Positions 19,423 to 28,744 of a DNA stretch of 64,000 nucleotides are shown here, in pieces (the first letter of the stretch is position 1; each line of letters starts with the position of its first letter). The position numbers were made by a program, and so were the translations under genes. The stretch is from positions 620,001-684,000 of the forward strand of contig NZ_JACICC010000001.1 in assembly GCF_014195635.1 (NCBI RefSeq), in the 5' to 3' direction. The stretch comes from Pseudochelatococcus contaminans. Lineage in GTDB: Bacteria > Pseudomonadota > Alphaproteobacteria > Rhizobiales > Beijerinckiaceae. The notes beneath the pieces are model-generated. The model saw nothing but the letters and a program-made list of their open reading frames with translations. It had not been told where the DNA came from and did no database searches.

Positions 19423-21372
19423 TCAGGTCGTGCGGATCAGTTTGAAGAAGTCGGCCACCTTGCCGCGCAATGAATCGGCTTCCGTTGCCAGCCCGGATGC
19501 GGAATTGAGGACGCGGCCGGCGTGGTCATGAGTATCGGCGGCTCCGCGTGAAATCGAGTGCATTTTTGCGGAAACCTGCTGTGTGCCGATAGCCGCCTGC
19601 TGGATATTCCCGGCGATTTCCTGCGTCGCCAGCCCTTGCTGCGAGACGGCATCCGATATCCCGTCGAACACGCTGCCGATGCTCTCGATAACGGCGCCGA
19701 TATCCTGGATGGCCGTGACGGCGGTGCGTGAAACGCTCTGGATGGCCCTGATCTGTTCGGAAATCTCTTCAGTGGCTTGTGCGGTTTGTTCGGCCAGCGA
19801 CTTGACTTCAGTCGCCACCACCGCAAACCCCTTGCCTGCTTCCCCGGCTCTCGCCGCCTCGATCGTGGCGTTGAGCGCCAGCAGGTTCGTCTGCTGGGCG
19901 ATGGAGTTGATCATGGCCACGATTTCGTTGATGCGTTCGCTGGTCGCCACGAGCTGGCGCGCGGTTTCATCGGTTTCGCGGACCGACGTCGATGCCCTGT
20001 GCGTGATCTGGCGCGAGTCGTTGACCCGTCGCGATATCTCGTCGATGGAGGCGGACAGTTCGCGTGCCGCACTTGCAACGTTATTGACGTTTGCGGAAGC
20101 CTGCTCGGCGGCGGCAGATACATTCACGACGTTGCTCGCGCTGTCGTCGGCGGTGGCGTTCAACGAGGTCGCCGTTTCCTCAAGCGCTGCGGATGAGGTG
20201 CGGATTGTCTCAAGCGCCTGTGAGATCTGGCCATCGAACTCGCCGATGAGGCGGCCAACGGCCTCGGCCCGCTTCACCTTTGCCTCGTTCTCGACATCTT
20301 CTTTCTCTTGCAGGCGGCGGTTCTCGATGGTGTTTTCCTTGAACACAGCCAGTGCAGCAGCGATGGCGCCTATTTCGTCGCGCCTGTCGAGATAGGGAAT
20401 ACGAACATCGAGATTGCCGCCCGCGAGTGATTTAACGGCTGTCGTGATACCATTGAGGGGGCGCGATATACCCCTGTTGAGAAGGATCGCCAATAATAAA
20501 ATGGTCAGGAGTGAGACAGCCAGCGTAACGATGGCAGCCATTATTCTGAAATCATAGATTGGTGCATACGCTTTGTCTTTGTCGAGTGACAGTGCAATAT
20601 ACCATTTGACACCGGGCAGTCCCTCTATGGCTCTGGCCATGATGAACTGCTGCCGCCCTTCCGAAGCGGTTTCATATATCTGTCCGGCAGTGAAGGGCGT
20701 GGTGAATACGTCCTCGAATTTTTTATCGATCAGGTTTTCATCTTGATGAATAATGATCTTTCCGGTTTCATCCGTAATAAAGGCATATCCCATGCCGCCA
20801 AGCTCGATCTCGTCCAGTTGCTTGACGAGTGCTTCCAGGGTGAAGTCAGCGGCAATCGCGCCGCGAATTGTTCCGTTGGACAGAACCGGGATGGCGGCTG
20901 TCACGACAAGGCCCAGATTGCCGGCGTCGATATAAGGGTCCGTCAGAGCGGCCCCGACCTCCATGGCCTTTTGATACCAAGGGCGCTTGCGCGGATCGTA
21001 ATCTGCCGGAAAATCATTATGAACCGGCCACATGTAATATGAACCATCCGCGCTGCCGAAGTAGGTGTAGGCGAACTGGTCCTTTAATATGTTCGACTGC
21101 AACAGATATTCGGCAGCGGAGGGGGCGCGGCCAATTCTGTCGGCAACGTCCTCTGCAAGTTTGACGCGACCGATGAACCAGTTGGCAGTACTGTCCGCAG
21201 CCAGGGCGCTGGCGCTGTTGAACGTCAATGCCACTTCGTCGCGAATAGCTCGGCTCTGCTGACGGTCGATGAGTATCGAGTATGAAACGAAAATAATGAT
21301 AACCAAAAATGATGTAATGGCAGTTATTCCGTGCGTCAAATTCGCCTGACGATTGCTTCCCGAGCGCCACAT
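19423..21372 (-). CDS. Methyl-accepting chemotaxis protein with Cache sensor domain
   Basis: A membrane chemoreceptor that controls CheA activity. The 649-residue product has a membrane helix near residues 17-37, a periplasmic double-Cache-like domain (to about 285, with [11 protein letters not shown] and [20 protein letters not shown]), a second helix, a HAMP domain ([20 protein letters not shown]) and a C-terminal signalling domain with the hairpin tip region [20 protein letters not shown]. The Cache region resembles receptors for amino acids and small organic acids, but the ligand cannot be told. ATG 21372 has GGGAGAG upstream; a TTG at 21390 is less likely. There are no chemotaxis genes nearby. 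Confidence 0.92.
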   Translation of the reverse strand: MWRSGSNRQANLTHGITAITSFLVIIIFVSYSILIDRQQSRAIRDEVALTFNSASALAADSTANWFIGRVKLAEDVADRIGRAPSAAEYLLQSNILKDQFAYTYFGSADGSYYMWPVHNDFPADYDPRKRPWYQKAMEVGAALTDPYIDAGNLGLVVTAAIPVLSNGTIRGAIAADFTLEALVKQLDEIELGGMGYAFITDETGKIIIHQDENLIDKKFEDVFTTPFTAGQIYETASEGRQQFIMARAIEGLPGVKWYIALSLDKDKAYAPIYDFRIMAAIVTLAVSLLTILLLAILLNRGISRPLNGITTAVKSLAGGNLDVRIPYLDRRDEIGAIAAALAVFKENTIENRRLQEKEDVENEAKVKRAEAVGRLIGEFDGQISQALETIRTSSAALEETATSLNATADDSASNVVNVSAAAEQASANVNNVASAARELSASIDEISRRVNDSRQITHRASTSVRETDETARQLVATSERINEIVAMINSIAQQTNLLALNATIEAARAGEAGKGFAVVATEVKSLAEQTAQATEEISEQIRAIQSVSRTAVTAIQDIGAVIESIGSVFDGISDAVSQQGLATQEIAGNIQQAAIGTQQVSAKMHSISRGAADTHDHAGRVLNSASGLATEADSLRGKVADFFKLIRTT

Positions 21373-21598
21373 GACAGTCTCTCCCGGCAATAATTCATGA
21401 TGCGGAGCCGCAATCCTGAGGATGTGAGGAGAGATTGCGCCATATATGTCATTATATGAAATTTAATGACGAGCATGTTTCATACGCGACAAATTCGGCG
21501 TGATGGTCTTTTTATCAGTTTACTGCCCGCATGACGTCCTCCCCGCTCATGAAACGGCGGCGGGGTATCGGCTCATTTTCTTCGTGCTGGCGAGCAAA

Positions 21599-22222
21599 TC
21601 AAGGATAAAGCCGGCTTTTCGACCACGATGTAACGCTTTCACCGGCAATATCGCGTTCGAACCGGATGCGCTCGTGCAGGCGGAATGGCTTGTCCTGCCA
21701 GAACTCGATGGCGAGCGGGCGCACGCGATAGCCGTGCCAGTAGGCCGGACGCGGGATTTCGCCGATGGCGTATCTGGCGGCGTAGGTGGCAACGGCCTTC
21801 TCCAGCGCGAAGCGGCTTTCCAGCGGCCGTGACTGCTGCGAGGCCCATGCGCCGATTCGGCTGCCGCGCGGACGGGAGGTATAATAGGCGTCGGATTCTG
21901 CCTCGCTGACGGATTCCACAAGGCCGCGAACACGCACTTGCCGGCGCAGGCTTTTCCAGTGGAACAACAGCGCCGCCTTCGGCACAGCATCAAGCTGTCG
22001 CCCCTTGGCGCTTTCTTCGTTGGTGAAGAAGACAAAGCCATGAGAATCATGTGACTTCAACAGCACCATGCGGGCATCCGGAAGTCCGCTGGCATCGACG
22101 GTTGCCAGCGCCATGGCGTTGGGATCGTTGATTTCCGCCGCTTCCGCCTCTGCAAGCCAGGCTGAAAAAAGCGCGAAGGGATCGTCATTCTCGGAAAAGT
22201 CACCGCTCGTTAAGTTATCCAA
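21599..22222 (-). CDS. pdxH: Pyridoxamine 5'-phosphate oxidase
   Basis: An FMN enzyme that makes pyridoxal 5'-phosphate from pyridoxine or pyridoxamine phosphate. The 207-residue product contains the family segments [53 protein letters not shown] and the C-terminal [10 protein letters not shown], ending in RLYP. Length is normal. It is divergent from the lipoprotein gene at 22270, with only 47 bases between the starts. Confidence 0.95.
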   Translation of the reverse strand: MDNLTSGDFSENDDPFALFSAWLAEAEAAEINDPNAMALATVDASGLPDARMVLLKSHDSHGFVFFTNEESAKGRQLDAVPKAALLFHWKSLRRQVRVRGLVESVSEAESDAYYTSRPRGSRIGAWASQQSRPLESRFALEKAVATYAARYAIGEIPRPAYWHGYRVRPLAIEFWQDKPFRLHERIRFERDIAGESVTSWSKSRLYP

Positions 22223-22269
22223 GGCTTAATGCTCCAGAATCAAGTGCGTAGTTGTCAGGTGAGGGCATT

Positions 22270-22770
22270 GTGACGCTGTCCGCAAGATTGTACAGGTTTC
22301 TCGCATCGTGCGAACGGCGGCATGGGCCGACGTTCCGGGTTCTGCGCGCGTGCCTGCTCGTTGGCGGACTTGGCATCGGACTTGGGGGCGGGCTTGCCGC
22401 ATGCAGCATTGCCGTACCCATGGGCGGCGTGTTCGGCGCTGACGGCAAAATCACGACACAGTCCATCAATCCCGCATCGACTCCGGGGGCATTTTCCGAG
22501 CTCACGCCCGATGATTGGAGTTTCGCGTCCATCGCGCTGGCGACGGCGCTGGATCCTGTCGGCAGCGGCGAATCCGCGCCATGGGCCAATCCGCGCACGG
22601 GGATCACGGGTGAGTTCACGGCAGTAAGCAAGCCCTATCTGCGCAACGATCTCGTTTGCCGTGACTTTAAAGGCAGCCTCGATTATCAGGGCGCGCGCGA
22701 CAAACTGAACGGCTCAGCCTGCCGCCAGCCCGATGGCCGGTGGACGGCAGCCAGCGCGCCACCAGGTTGA
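22270..22770 (+). CDS. RT0821/Lpp0805-family surface lipoprotein
   Basis: A predicted outer-membrane or surface lipoprotein of unknown function. The 166-residue product has a basic N-terminus, a hydrophobic segment and the lipobox-like LAAC (about residue 45), then a conserved C-terminal domain with WANPRTGITGEF, NDLVCRDFKGS and GSACRQPDGRW, which is the signature of this family (COG4520-like). The GTG at 22270 has a GGTGAGG site before it; TTG 22252 is an alternative. The long N-terminal region before the lipobox makes the start slightly uncertain. It is divergent from pdxH. Confidence 0.8.
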   Translation: MTLSARLYRFLASCERRHGPTFRVLRACLLVGGLGIGLGGGLAACSIAVPMGGVFGADGKITTQSINPASTPGAFSELTPDDWSFASIALATALDPVGSGESAPWANPRTGITGEFTAVSKPYLRNDLVCRDFKGSLDYQGARDKLNGSACRQPDGRWTAASAPPG

Positions 22771-22857
22771 TCTGGTGCGGGCTGATCTGGTGATGCCGTT
22801 CGCCGCATACGTCTCGGTATCGCAGTGAGAGAGGCGGCTTGACCGGATACACTCGAT

Positions 22858-22887
22858 ATAAAACACATCGGAATAAAACACATCGGA
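22858..22887. repeat. Perfect tandem duplication of 15 bases
   Basis: ATAAAACACATCGGA occurs twice without a gap (22858-22872 and 22873-22887). Two copies only; it could be a pair of protein-binding sites or a slippage duplication. Confidence 0.8.
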
Positions 22888-22986
22888 CAATCGCCGTTTT
22901 TACGACAGGCCATGTTGTGATTCTGCAACATTCATACCACATGAGCGGCAAGCTGGCTTCGACGCGATTTCACTGGTACGCCTCAT

Positions 22987-23025
22987 ACAGCCATTCGGAT
23001 TTCATGGAGAAAATCGAATGGCTGT
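22987..23025. repeat. Inverted repeat with 11-bp perfect arms
   Basis: ACAGCCATTCG at 22987-22997 pairs with CGAATGGCTGT at 23015-23025, and an inner ATTT/AAAT can extend the stem. It lies about 220 bases after the lipoprotein stop and the same distance before the DnaJ-like gene. No T-tract follows. Confidence 0.6.
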
Positions 23026-23248
23026 AGCTCATTGATTCCATGCATTCATTGCTCGGTGGCGGCGGCCACGTTGTTGGTGATTGTTGTGGCTATATGGTTT
23101 GCGGGCTGTGTCGCATTTTTGCGTCATGCGCAACCGGATGGCTTTGGGCGACTGGTCGCGGGCGGGGCTGTTTGGTAGAGGACATGTTTGTTGCGGTGCC
23201 GGATGAGGCGATCACCTGATAGCCGGCCGCCGCCTCTGGAGTGGATTG

Positions 23249-24190
23249 ATGCGCGACCCTTATCAGGTATTGGGCGTTTCCAAAACGGCCACGGAAGCCG
23301 ACATCAAGAAGGCGTTTCGTCGTCTGGCGAAGGAATGGCACCCCGATCATAACAAGGACGATCCGACCGCCAAGGACAGGTTCGCCGAATTGAATACCGC
23401 TTACGAAGTCCTCGGCGACAAGGACAAGCGCGCGCAGTTCGACCGGGGCGAGATCGATGCCGAAGGCAAGCCGCGCGCCCCGAATTTCGGCGGCGGGGGC
23501 GGTGCGGGCGGCTTCGAGGGCTTCCGCTATTCCACCGGCGGCAGTCCGTTCGGCAGTCGTGGGGGTGGATTCGACCCCGGCGATATCTTTGCGGACATCT
23601 TCAGCGAGACGCTGCGCACCGGCGGTGGCCGGGGCGGGGCCGGCGCGCAAACACGCGGCCGGCAAAGCGCGCGCGAACGGCCGCGCGGTCAGGATGTCGA
23701 GGCGGAAATCACCGTGACGATGGAGCAGATCGTTGCCGGTGGCAAATGCCGTGTCAGCCTGCCCACGGGCCGCGAGGTTGAGGTGACATTGCCCAAGGGC
23801 GTGCGTGACGGGCAAACGATTCGTCTGCGCGGTCTCGGCGATCCGAGTCCCTTCGGCGGCGAACCCGGCGACGCGCTGCTGACGGTGCATATCGCGCCGC
23901 ATCGTGATTTTACTGTTGATGGTCAGAATCTGCGGCTGCGGCTGCCTGTTTCGCTGGAGGATGCGGTGCTCGGTGCGAGCGTGCGCGTGCCGACTCTGAC
24001 GGGAGCCGTGTCGATGAACATCCCGGCGTATTCTGGCGGTGGAAAGAACTTCCGTTTGCGTGGCAAGGGTTTACCCGGAAAGGACGGGCAGGGCGATCTC
24101 ATCGTTTCAATCGATGTGCAATTGCCGACGATCCCCGATGCCGAGCTTGAGGAGTTGATGCGCAAACGACGCGCCGAAGCGAAGGTGTGA
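23249..24190 (+). CDS. DnaJ-class chaperone, CbpA-like (no zinc finger)
   Basis: A J-domain co-chaperone expected to stimulate DnaK. The 313-residue product has an N-terminal J domain with the HPD motif ([10 protein letters not shown], near residue 34), a Gly/Phe-rich linker (about 75-140) and two C-terminal substrate-binding domains ([36 protein letters not shown]). There is no CxxCxGxG zinc finger, so it is the CbpA/DjlA-like class and not DnaJ itself. The ATG at 23249 has GGAG upstream. fabI follows after 196 bases. Confidence 0.9.
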   Translation: MRDPYQVLGVSKTATEADIKKAFRRLAKEWHPDHNKDDPTAKDRFAELNTAYEVLGDKDKRAQFDRGEIDAEGKPRAPNFGGGGGAGGFEGFRYSTGGSPFGSRGGGFDPGDIFADIFSETLRTGGGRGGAGAQTRGRQSARERPRGQDVEAEITVTMEQIVAGGKCRVSLPTGREVEVTLPKGVRDGQTIRLRGLGDPSPFGGEPGDALLTVHIAPHRDFTVDGQNLRLRLPVSLEDAVLGASVRVPTLTGAVSMNIPAYSGGGKNFRLRGKGLPGKDGQGDLIVSIDVQLPTIPDAELEELMRKRRAEAKV

Positions 24191-24230
24191 CAAGGTTTGA
24201 CAATTGTCACACTTTACCTTCCCGAAGGTA
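24185..24230. promoter_or_regulatory. Two nested palindromes at the end of the DnaJ-like gene
   Basis: GTGTGACAA (24185-24193) and TTGTCACAC (24204-24212) form a 9-bp inverted repeat that includes the stop codon and contains TGACAATTGTCA. Directly after it, TACCTTC-CC-GAAGGTA forms a second palindrome. They may end transcription of the DnaJ-like gene or be operators before fabI. Confidence 0.4.
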
Positions 24231-24386
24231 TGCAACTTTGGCGGAAAAATCCCGGCACGTCCTTGTTTCAGGCTGATTTTCAGACATCGGGCGTTTTTTC
24301 GCCCGTTGCCCCCAGCGGCGGGCTCGGGTATTAAGTGGCTTTCATGGACGGGTTGGTCCCAATTTTGAAAAGAGAAAATTGACGTC

Positions 24387-25217
24387 ATGGCAGAGATTTT
24401 CGCGACGCCCGGGCCGCTTCTGGCTGGCAAGCGCGGCCTTATTCTTGGGCTGGCGAACAACCGCTCCATCGCCTGGGGAATCGCCCGGGCAGCGCGCGCG
24501 CACGGAGCCGAGGTTGCTTTCACCTATCAGGGGGATGCCCTCAAGAAACGGGTCGAGCCTTTGGCTGCGGAAATCGGGGGGCATGTCGTTGGTCATTGCG
24601 ACGTGACCGATGCCGCCAGCATCGACGCGGTTTTCGCCGAGGTGGAGAAGCTGTGGGGCGGGCTGGACTTTCTCGTTCACGCCGTCGCCTTCTCCGACAA
24701 GGACGAGTTGACCGGCCGTTATATCGACACGACCGAAGGCAATTTCACGCGTTCGCTGCTGATCTCGTGCTATTCGCTCACCGCCGTCGCGCAGCGCGCG
24801 GAAAAGCTGATGACGAACGGTGGGTCGATTCTCACCATGACGTACTACGGCGCTGAAAAGTGGATGCCGCATTACAACGTGATGGGTGTCGCCAAGGCCG
24901 CGCTGGAAGCCAGCGTGCGTTATCTTGCGGCGGATCTTGGTCCGCAGAACATTCGCGTCAACGCCATTTCGGCCGGGCCGATCAAGACGCTTGCGGCTTC
25001 CGGCATCGGCGATTTCCGCTATATTCTGCGCTGGAACGAGTATAATTCGCCGCTGCGTCGCACGGTTACGCCGGAAGACGTTGGTGATTCCGGCGTTTAT
25101 CTTCTGTCGGACCTTTCGCGCGGCGTCACCGGCGAAGTGCACCATGTCGATGCTGGTTATCATGTCGTTGGCATGAAGAACCCTACCGCGCCCGATATCG
25201 TGTTAGGCAAGGAGTAA
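24387..25217 (+). CDS. fabI: Enoyl-[acyl-carrier-protein] reductase (NADH)
   Basis: FabI catalyses the last reduction in each round of fatty acid elongation and is the classic triclosan target. The 276-residue product is a short-chain dehydrogenase with the FabI nucleotide segment GLANNRSIAWGIA and the active-site pair Tyr and Lys in YNVMGVAK, plus NAISAGPIKTLAASGI. Length fits. It starts after a GAGAAAATTGACGTC leader and is followed 3 bases later by a phosphoglycerate-mutase-family gene, so the two form an operon. Confidence 0.94.
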   Translation: MAEIFATPGPLLAGKRGLILGLANNRSIAWGIARAARAHGAEVAFTYQGDALKKRVEPLAAEIGGHVVGHCDVTDAASIDAVFAEVEKLWGGLDFLVHAVAFSDKDELTGRYIDTTEGNFTRSLLISCYSLTAVAQRAEKLMTNGGSILTMTYYGAEKWMPHYNVMGVAKAALEASVRYLAADLGPQNIRVNAISAGPIKTLAASGIGDFRYILRWNEYNSPLRRTVTPEDVGDSGVYLLSDLSRGVTGEVHHVDAGYHVVGMKNPTAPDIVLGKE

Positions 25218-25220
25218 TCC

Positions 25221-25814
25221 GTGACACGCCCCACTATCTATTTCGTCCGCCACGGCGAGACGGACTGGAACGCCGAAGCCCGCTTGCAGGGTGAGCGGGA
25301 TGTGCCGCTTAACGCCGTCGGGCGCAAGCAGGCCGAGCAGGTGGGGCATCATCTTCGCAAGCTGCGTCCGGATTTCGGCACGCTCGACTATGTGTCGAGC
25401 CCCCTCACGCGCACGCGTGAGACGATGGGTCTGCTGCGCGGCGTGCTCGGTCTTCCCGACGACGATTCCGTTGTGTTCGAGCCGCGGTTGCGTGAAATTG
25501 CCTTTGGTATCTGGGAAGGCAAAACTTGGCCGGAAATTCGCGTCGCCAATGCCGCGATGGTGCGCGAGCGGGATGCCGACCGCTGGAATTTTGCTCCGCC
25601 GGAAGGGGAGAGCTACGCTGGCGCGGCGCGGCGTGTCGAGCAGTTTCTGGACACGCTTGAGCGGGATACCGTGATCGTGGCGCATGGCGGCATTGCGCGC
25701 GTAATGCTAGCGCTACTGGCAGGTCATTCGGGACAATCGGTCGTTCAACTGCCGATCTGGCAGGGCCGCGTCCTCGTTTTTGCCGATAACCGTCACCGCT
25801 GGTTTCCAGCCTGA
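25221..25814 (+). CDS. Histidine phosphatase (phosphoglycerate mutase family)
   Basis: A member of the histidine phosphatase superfamily. The 197-residue product has the catalytic RHG motif (FVRHGETDWNAE), the conserved DYVSSPLTRTRETM region and the second catalytic histidine in VAHGGIARV. The family includes cofactor-dependent phosphoglycerate mutases and many broad phosphatases. The short length and single-domain form fit the phosphatase (GpmB/CobC-like) branch better than glycolytic GpmA, so the substrate is open. The start follows fabI by 3 bases. Confidence 0.85.
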   Translation: MTRPTIYFVRHGETDWNAEARLQGERDVPLNAVGRKQAEQVGHHLRKLRPDFGTLDYVSSPLTRTRETMGLLRGVLGLPDDDSVVFEPRLREIAFGIWEGKTWPEIRVANAAMVRERDADRWNFAPPEGESYAGAARRVEQFLDTLERDTVIVAHGGIARVMLALLAGHSGQSVVQLPIWQGRVLVFADNRHRWFPA

Positions 25815-25890
25815 CAGACAGTCGGCGGCGCTTCCCGGCAAGGCGGCCGATCAGCGAATCATCGGTTCGCGCACGACGGAGCAGGTTTTC

Positions 25891-26664
25891 ATGACAAACC
25901 ATAATTCTGAAGAGCGTATCGAAGCGGCTGCCGAGCGGCTTCTGTCCCCACGCAACGGCGGCCCCCGCATTGTCGATTTGCCTGAGAATCTGCGCCCCAC
26001 GACATGGAAGGCGGCCTACGCCATTCAGGATGCGCTGATTTCCCGCCTTGGCCCCGTCGTTGGCTGGAAAGTCGGTGCGAGGGATGCCGCGGCAGAGCCG
26101 TTCAGGGCGGCATTGACGGCGCAAACGGTTCTGCTGTCGCCAGCCAATGTGCCGCACGCGGGACATGCTGTCGTAGGTGTCGAGGCCGAGACCGTCTACC
26201 GTTTCGACAAGGCCCTGCCGCCGCGCGAACGCCCTTATACGGAAGAGGAAGTTCTGTCGGCTGTCGGCTCCGTCCATGCGGCGATTGAGCTTGTCGACAC
26301 GCACTTTGCCGTGTGGAAGGGCGCGGGCCAGTTGAGCCAGATCGCGGATCAGTTCAACCATGCCGCACTCATTGTCGGTTCCGGCAGAGAGACTGGCCTT
26401 TCGGTGGATGCATCGCACCAGCCGGTCAAACTCCTCGTCAATGGCGAGGTTGTGCTGGACCAGCGCGGCGGCAATGCCGCCGGTCCCTCCGCGCGTTTGC
26501 TGGCGTGGTTGGCAAATGGCGGTGCAACAAGCCTCGGCGGAATCCGCGAGGGCGCCTACGTCACAACAGGCTCATGGACCGGAATCACGTTTGTCGGTCC
26601 GCGCACGCGGGTTGAAGTGTCGTTCGAAGGGATCGGCTCGGTCGCCGTCGACATCGGCGCATAA
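25891..26664 (+). CDS. 2-keto-4-pentenoate hydratase/FAH-family protein
   Basis: A member of the fumarylacetoacetase-like hydratase/decarboxylase fold, closest to 2-keto-4-pentenoate hydratases (MhpD type), which act late in aromatic meta-cleavage. The 257-residue product has RPTTWKAAYAIQDALISRL, GWKVGARDAA, the acid-rich metal site region (VGVEAETVYRF, AIELVDTHF) and LGGIREGAYVTTGSWTG. No other aromatic-degradation genes lie nearby, so the true substrate is uncertain. The ATG at 25891 gives the usual length; an in-frame earlier start at 25780 overlaps the previous gene. Confidence 0.82.
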   Translation: MTNHNSEERIEAAAERLLSPRNGGPRIVDLPENLRPTTWKAAYAIQDALISRLGPVVGWKVGARDAAAEPFRAALTAQTVLLSPANVPHAGHAVVGVEAETVYRFDKALPPRERPYTEEEVLSAVGSVHAAIELVDTHFAVWKGAGQLSQIADQFNHAALIVGSGRETGLSVDASHQPVKLLVNGEVVLDQRGGNAAGPSARLLAWLANGGATSLGGIREGAYVTTGSWTGITFVGPRTRVEVSFEGIGSVAVDIGA

Positions 26665-26804
26665 GTTTAGACAGACGGCCGGTCTCGATCAGGCACGCTT
26701 CCGCGATACTCTGAGATCGGCCTCGCCAGACGTGATTCGGCACGTGATCCCGACTGTTTTGATGGGGCCACTGCCGAATTGATGATGTAACACGTTGAAA
26801 TGAT

Positions 26805-26880
26805 TGGTGGGCCAGGAGGGACTCGAACCCCCAACCAGACCGTTATGAGCGGTCGGCTCTAACCATTGAGCTACTGGCCC
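26805..26880 (-). tRNA. tRNA-Ile2 (anticodon CAU), CCA encoded
   Basis: The minus strand folds into a full cloverleaf: acceptor GGGCCAG/CTGGCCC, D arm GCTC/GAGC, anticodon stem GACCG/CGGTC with loop CTCATAA, and T arm GGGGGTTCGAGTCCCTC. The encoded CCA follows A73. The anticodon is CAT. The acceptor and D-arm sequence (GTAGCTCAATGGTTAGAGC) resembles tRNA-Ile2, whose C34 is changed to lysidine by TilS, more than elongator tRNA-Met; automatic annotation often calls these Met. It is not an initiator tRNA, as the 1-72 pair is G-C. Confidence 0.9.
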
Positions 26881-27193
26881 GCAATGCATGCGCGCGATAC
26901 GGCGCAGGCGCGGCGACGGTGCGGATCATGTCGCCAATGCGGTGGAACTTCTGTCACAATGTGTGGCGGCATGCAAGTCAGGTGGCAAGTCAAGACGGAG
27001 ACGCACTGTCGAAGTGTGTTGAAAAGCGCCGTAACCAGCCTGACACAATGGCATTATCCACTTTCATGAGTCTGTTTTCCACCTTTTTCATGGTATGAAG
27101 AGGCTGAGTTATCTGTCCGATGAAGAAAACGTCAGTGGTGGCCGTCAATTGTGACGATGTCAGCGCGGCGTTTTTTCCGTTCACAGTCTTTGT
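26881..27193. other. Spacer between tRNA-Ile2 and the ABC importer, 313 bases
   Basis: No gene is seen. It must contain the tRNA promoter (minus) and that of the ABC importer (plus). A TTGACT near 26998-26993 on the minus strand could be part of a tRNA promoter, but I cannot place a clear -10. Confidence 0.4.
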
Positions 27194-28744
27194 ATGATGG
27201 AGCCCGCCGCCGTTATGCCTGCCGAGACACCGCGCCTGTCGCTCGACGGCATTACCCGGCGGTTCGGAGCGGTTATCGCGAACGACTCTGTGTCGTTCGC
27301 CATCGCCCCCGGTGAAATTCATGCGCTGCTGGGCGAAAACGGCGCCGGCAAAAGCACGCTCGTCAAAATCATCTATGGCCTGTTGAAACCCGATGCCGGC
27401 ACCATGCGGTGGGATGGCAAGCTGGTCGCGCCCAGCGATCCCCGTGCGGCGCGTAAGCTGGGCATCGGCATGGTGTTCCAGCACTTTTCGCTGTTCGACG
27501 CTTTCACGGTTGCCGAAAATATTGCGCTAGGGCTCGATGATGCTCCCGACCGGAGAGAGCTTTCGGAGCGTATTGCCTCCGTCTCGACCGGCTATGGTCT
27601 GCCGCTTGATCCTGACCGCCTCGTGGGCAGCTTGTCCATGGGGGAGCGGCAGCGGGTGGAGATCGTCCGCTGCCTGCTGCAAAATCCCGAGCTTCTCGTG
27701 ATGGATGAGCCGACATCCGTGCTGACGCCGCAGGAGGCGGAAACGCTTTTTGCGACCCTGCGCAGGCTGGCGGGCGAGGGCTGTTCCATTCTCTATATCA
27801 GCCACAAGCTTGAGGAAATCCGGGCGCTGTGCAGCCGGGCGACTGTGCTGCGCGCAGGGCAGGTGGTCGGCACTTGCGATCCGGCGGCGGAGACGGCGAA
27901 GTCGTTGGCGGAAATGATGATCGGTTCGGAGTTCGATGCCCCGCGACGCCAACTCGTCACCACCTCCGAGGATATTCGCCTGACGGTGAAGGGACTGAAT
28001 CGTCCAGCCGGTGGGGCATTCGGTGTTGCCCTGGCCGATATCGGTTTTTCGGTCAATGCTGGCGAAATTTTCGGCATCGCCGGTGTCGCCGGTAATGGTC
28101 AGGATGAACTTGTGGAGGCGCTGGCCGGCGAATGGCGTGCGCCGGTGGCGGATAGCATCGTTGTCGATGGACATCCGGTCGGGCGTCTGAATGCGGAAGC
28201 GCGGCGCGGGCGGGGGCTGTTTACGCTGCCGGAGGAGCGAAACGGTCACGCGGCGGTGCCTTCCATGACGCTTGCGTTCAACACCTTGCTGACCGCGCGC
28301 CGCCGCGCAGGCTTGCTGTGGAACGGCATCGTGCGTCGTGGCAACGTTCGCCGGTTCGCGCAGGAGATCGTGCGCGCGTTCGACGTGCGCACTTTCGGCG
28401 TCGACGTGCCGGCTACAAGTCTGTCGGGCGGCAATCTGCAAAAATTCATTGTTGGCCGGGAGGTGCTGCAAAACCCTTCCGTGTTCGTCGTGGCGCAGCC
28501 AACCTGGGGCGTCGATGCCGGGGCTGCGGCGGCGATCCATGCCGCGTTGGCGGGGCTGGCGCGGGGCGGGGCGGCAATCGTCGTGGTATCGCAGGATCTC
28601 GATGAGCTGATGTCACTGACCGATCGCATCGCCGTCATCAGCAATGGCAGGTTATCGCGCTCGCTGGAAACCGCGCGCGCAACGGTGGAGGAGATCGGGC
28701 TGCTCATGGGCGGAGCCGGGGGAGGCGCGCGGAATGCCGCTTAG
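27194..28744 (+). CDS. BMP-family (nucleoside-type) ABC importer, ATP-binding protein
   Basis: The ATPase of a sugar/nucleoside-type ABC importer with two fused nucleotide-binding domains. The 516-residue product has a complete first domain (Walker A GENGAGKST, signature LSMGERQRVEIVR, Walker B LLVMDEPTSVLTP) and a second domain with a degenerate Walker A (GVAGNGQDEL) and signature LSGGNLQKF, as is usual for this class (YufO/RbsA-like). Two permease genes and a BMP-type binding protein follow, which points to purine nucleosides or related ligands. It overlaps the next gene by 11 bases. The first of two adjacent ATG codons is taken as start. Confidence 0.92.
   Translation: MMEPAAVMPAETPRLSLDGITRRFGAVIANDSVSFAIAPGEIHALLGENGAGKSTLVKIIYGLLKPDAGTMRWDGKLVAPSDPRAARKLGIGMVFQHFSLFDAFTVAENIALGLDDAPDRRELSERIASVSTGYGLPLDPDRLVGSLSMGERQRVEIVRCLLQNPELLVMDEPTSVLTPQEAETLFATLRRLAGEGCSILYISHKLEEIRALCSRATVLRAGQVVGTCDPAAETAKSLAEMMIGSEFDAPRRQLVTTSEDIRLTVKGLNRPAGGAFGVALADIGFSVNAGEIFGIAGVAGNGQDELVEALAGEWRAPVADSIVVDGHPVGRLNAEARRGRGLFTLPEERNGHAAVPSMTLAFNTLLTARRRAGLLWNGIVRRGNVRRFAQEIVRAFDVRTFGVDVPATSLSGGNLQKFIVGREVLQNPSVFVVAQPTWGVDAGAAAAIHAALAGLARGGAAIVVVSQDLDELMSLTDRIAVISNGRLSRSLETARATVEEIGLLMGGAGGGARNAA

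Larger units (their letters stand above)
22771..23248. other. Gene-free spacer, 478 bases
   Basis: No gene can be supported. The stretch contains a 15-bp perfect tandem duplication (22858-22887) and a hairpin (22987-23025), listed separately, and the upstream region of the DnaJ-like gene. Confidence 0.5.

Noticed and set aside
22858-22887. CRISPR array
   Set aside because: Only two copies of a 15-base unit with no spacers between them and no cas genes in the window.
26805-26880. tRNA-Met reading of the CAU tRNA
   Set aside because: The acceptor and D-arm sequences fit tRNA-Ile2 better than elongator Met, and it is not an initiator tRNA. The call stays slightly uncertain because anticodon modification cannot be seen.
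26665-27193. Insertion of a mobile element at the tRNA gene
   Set aside because: No integrase, no direct repeat of the tRNA 3' end and no composition change are seen next to the tRNA.
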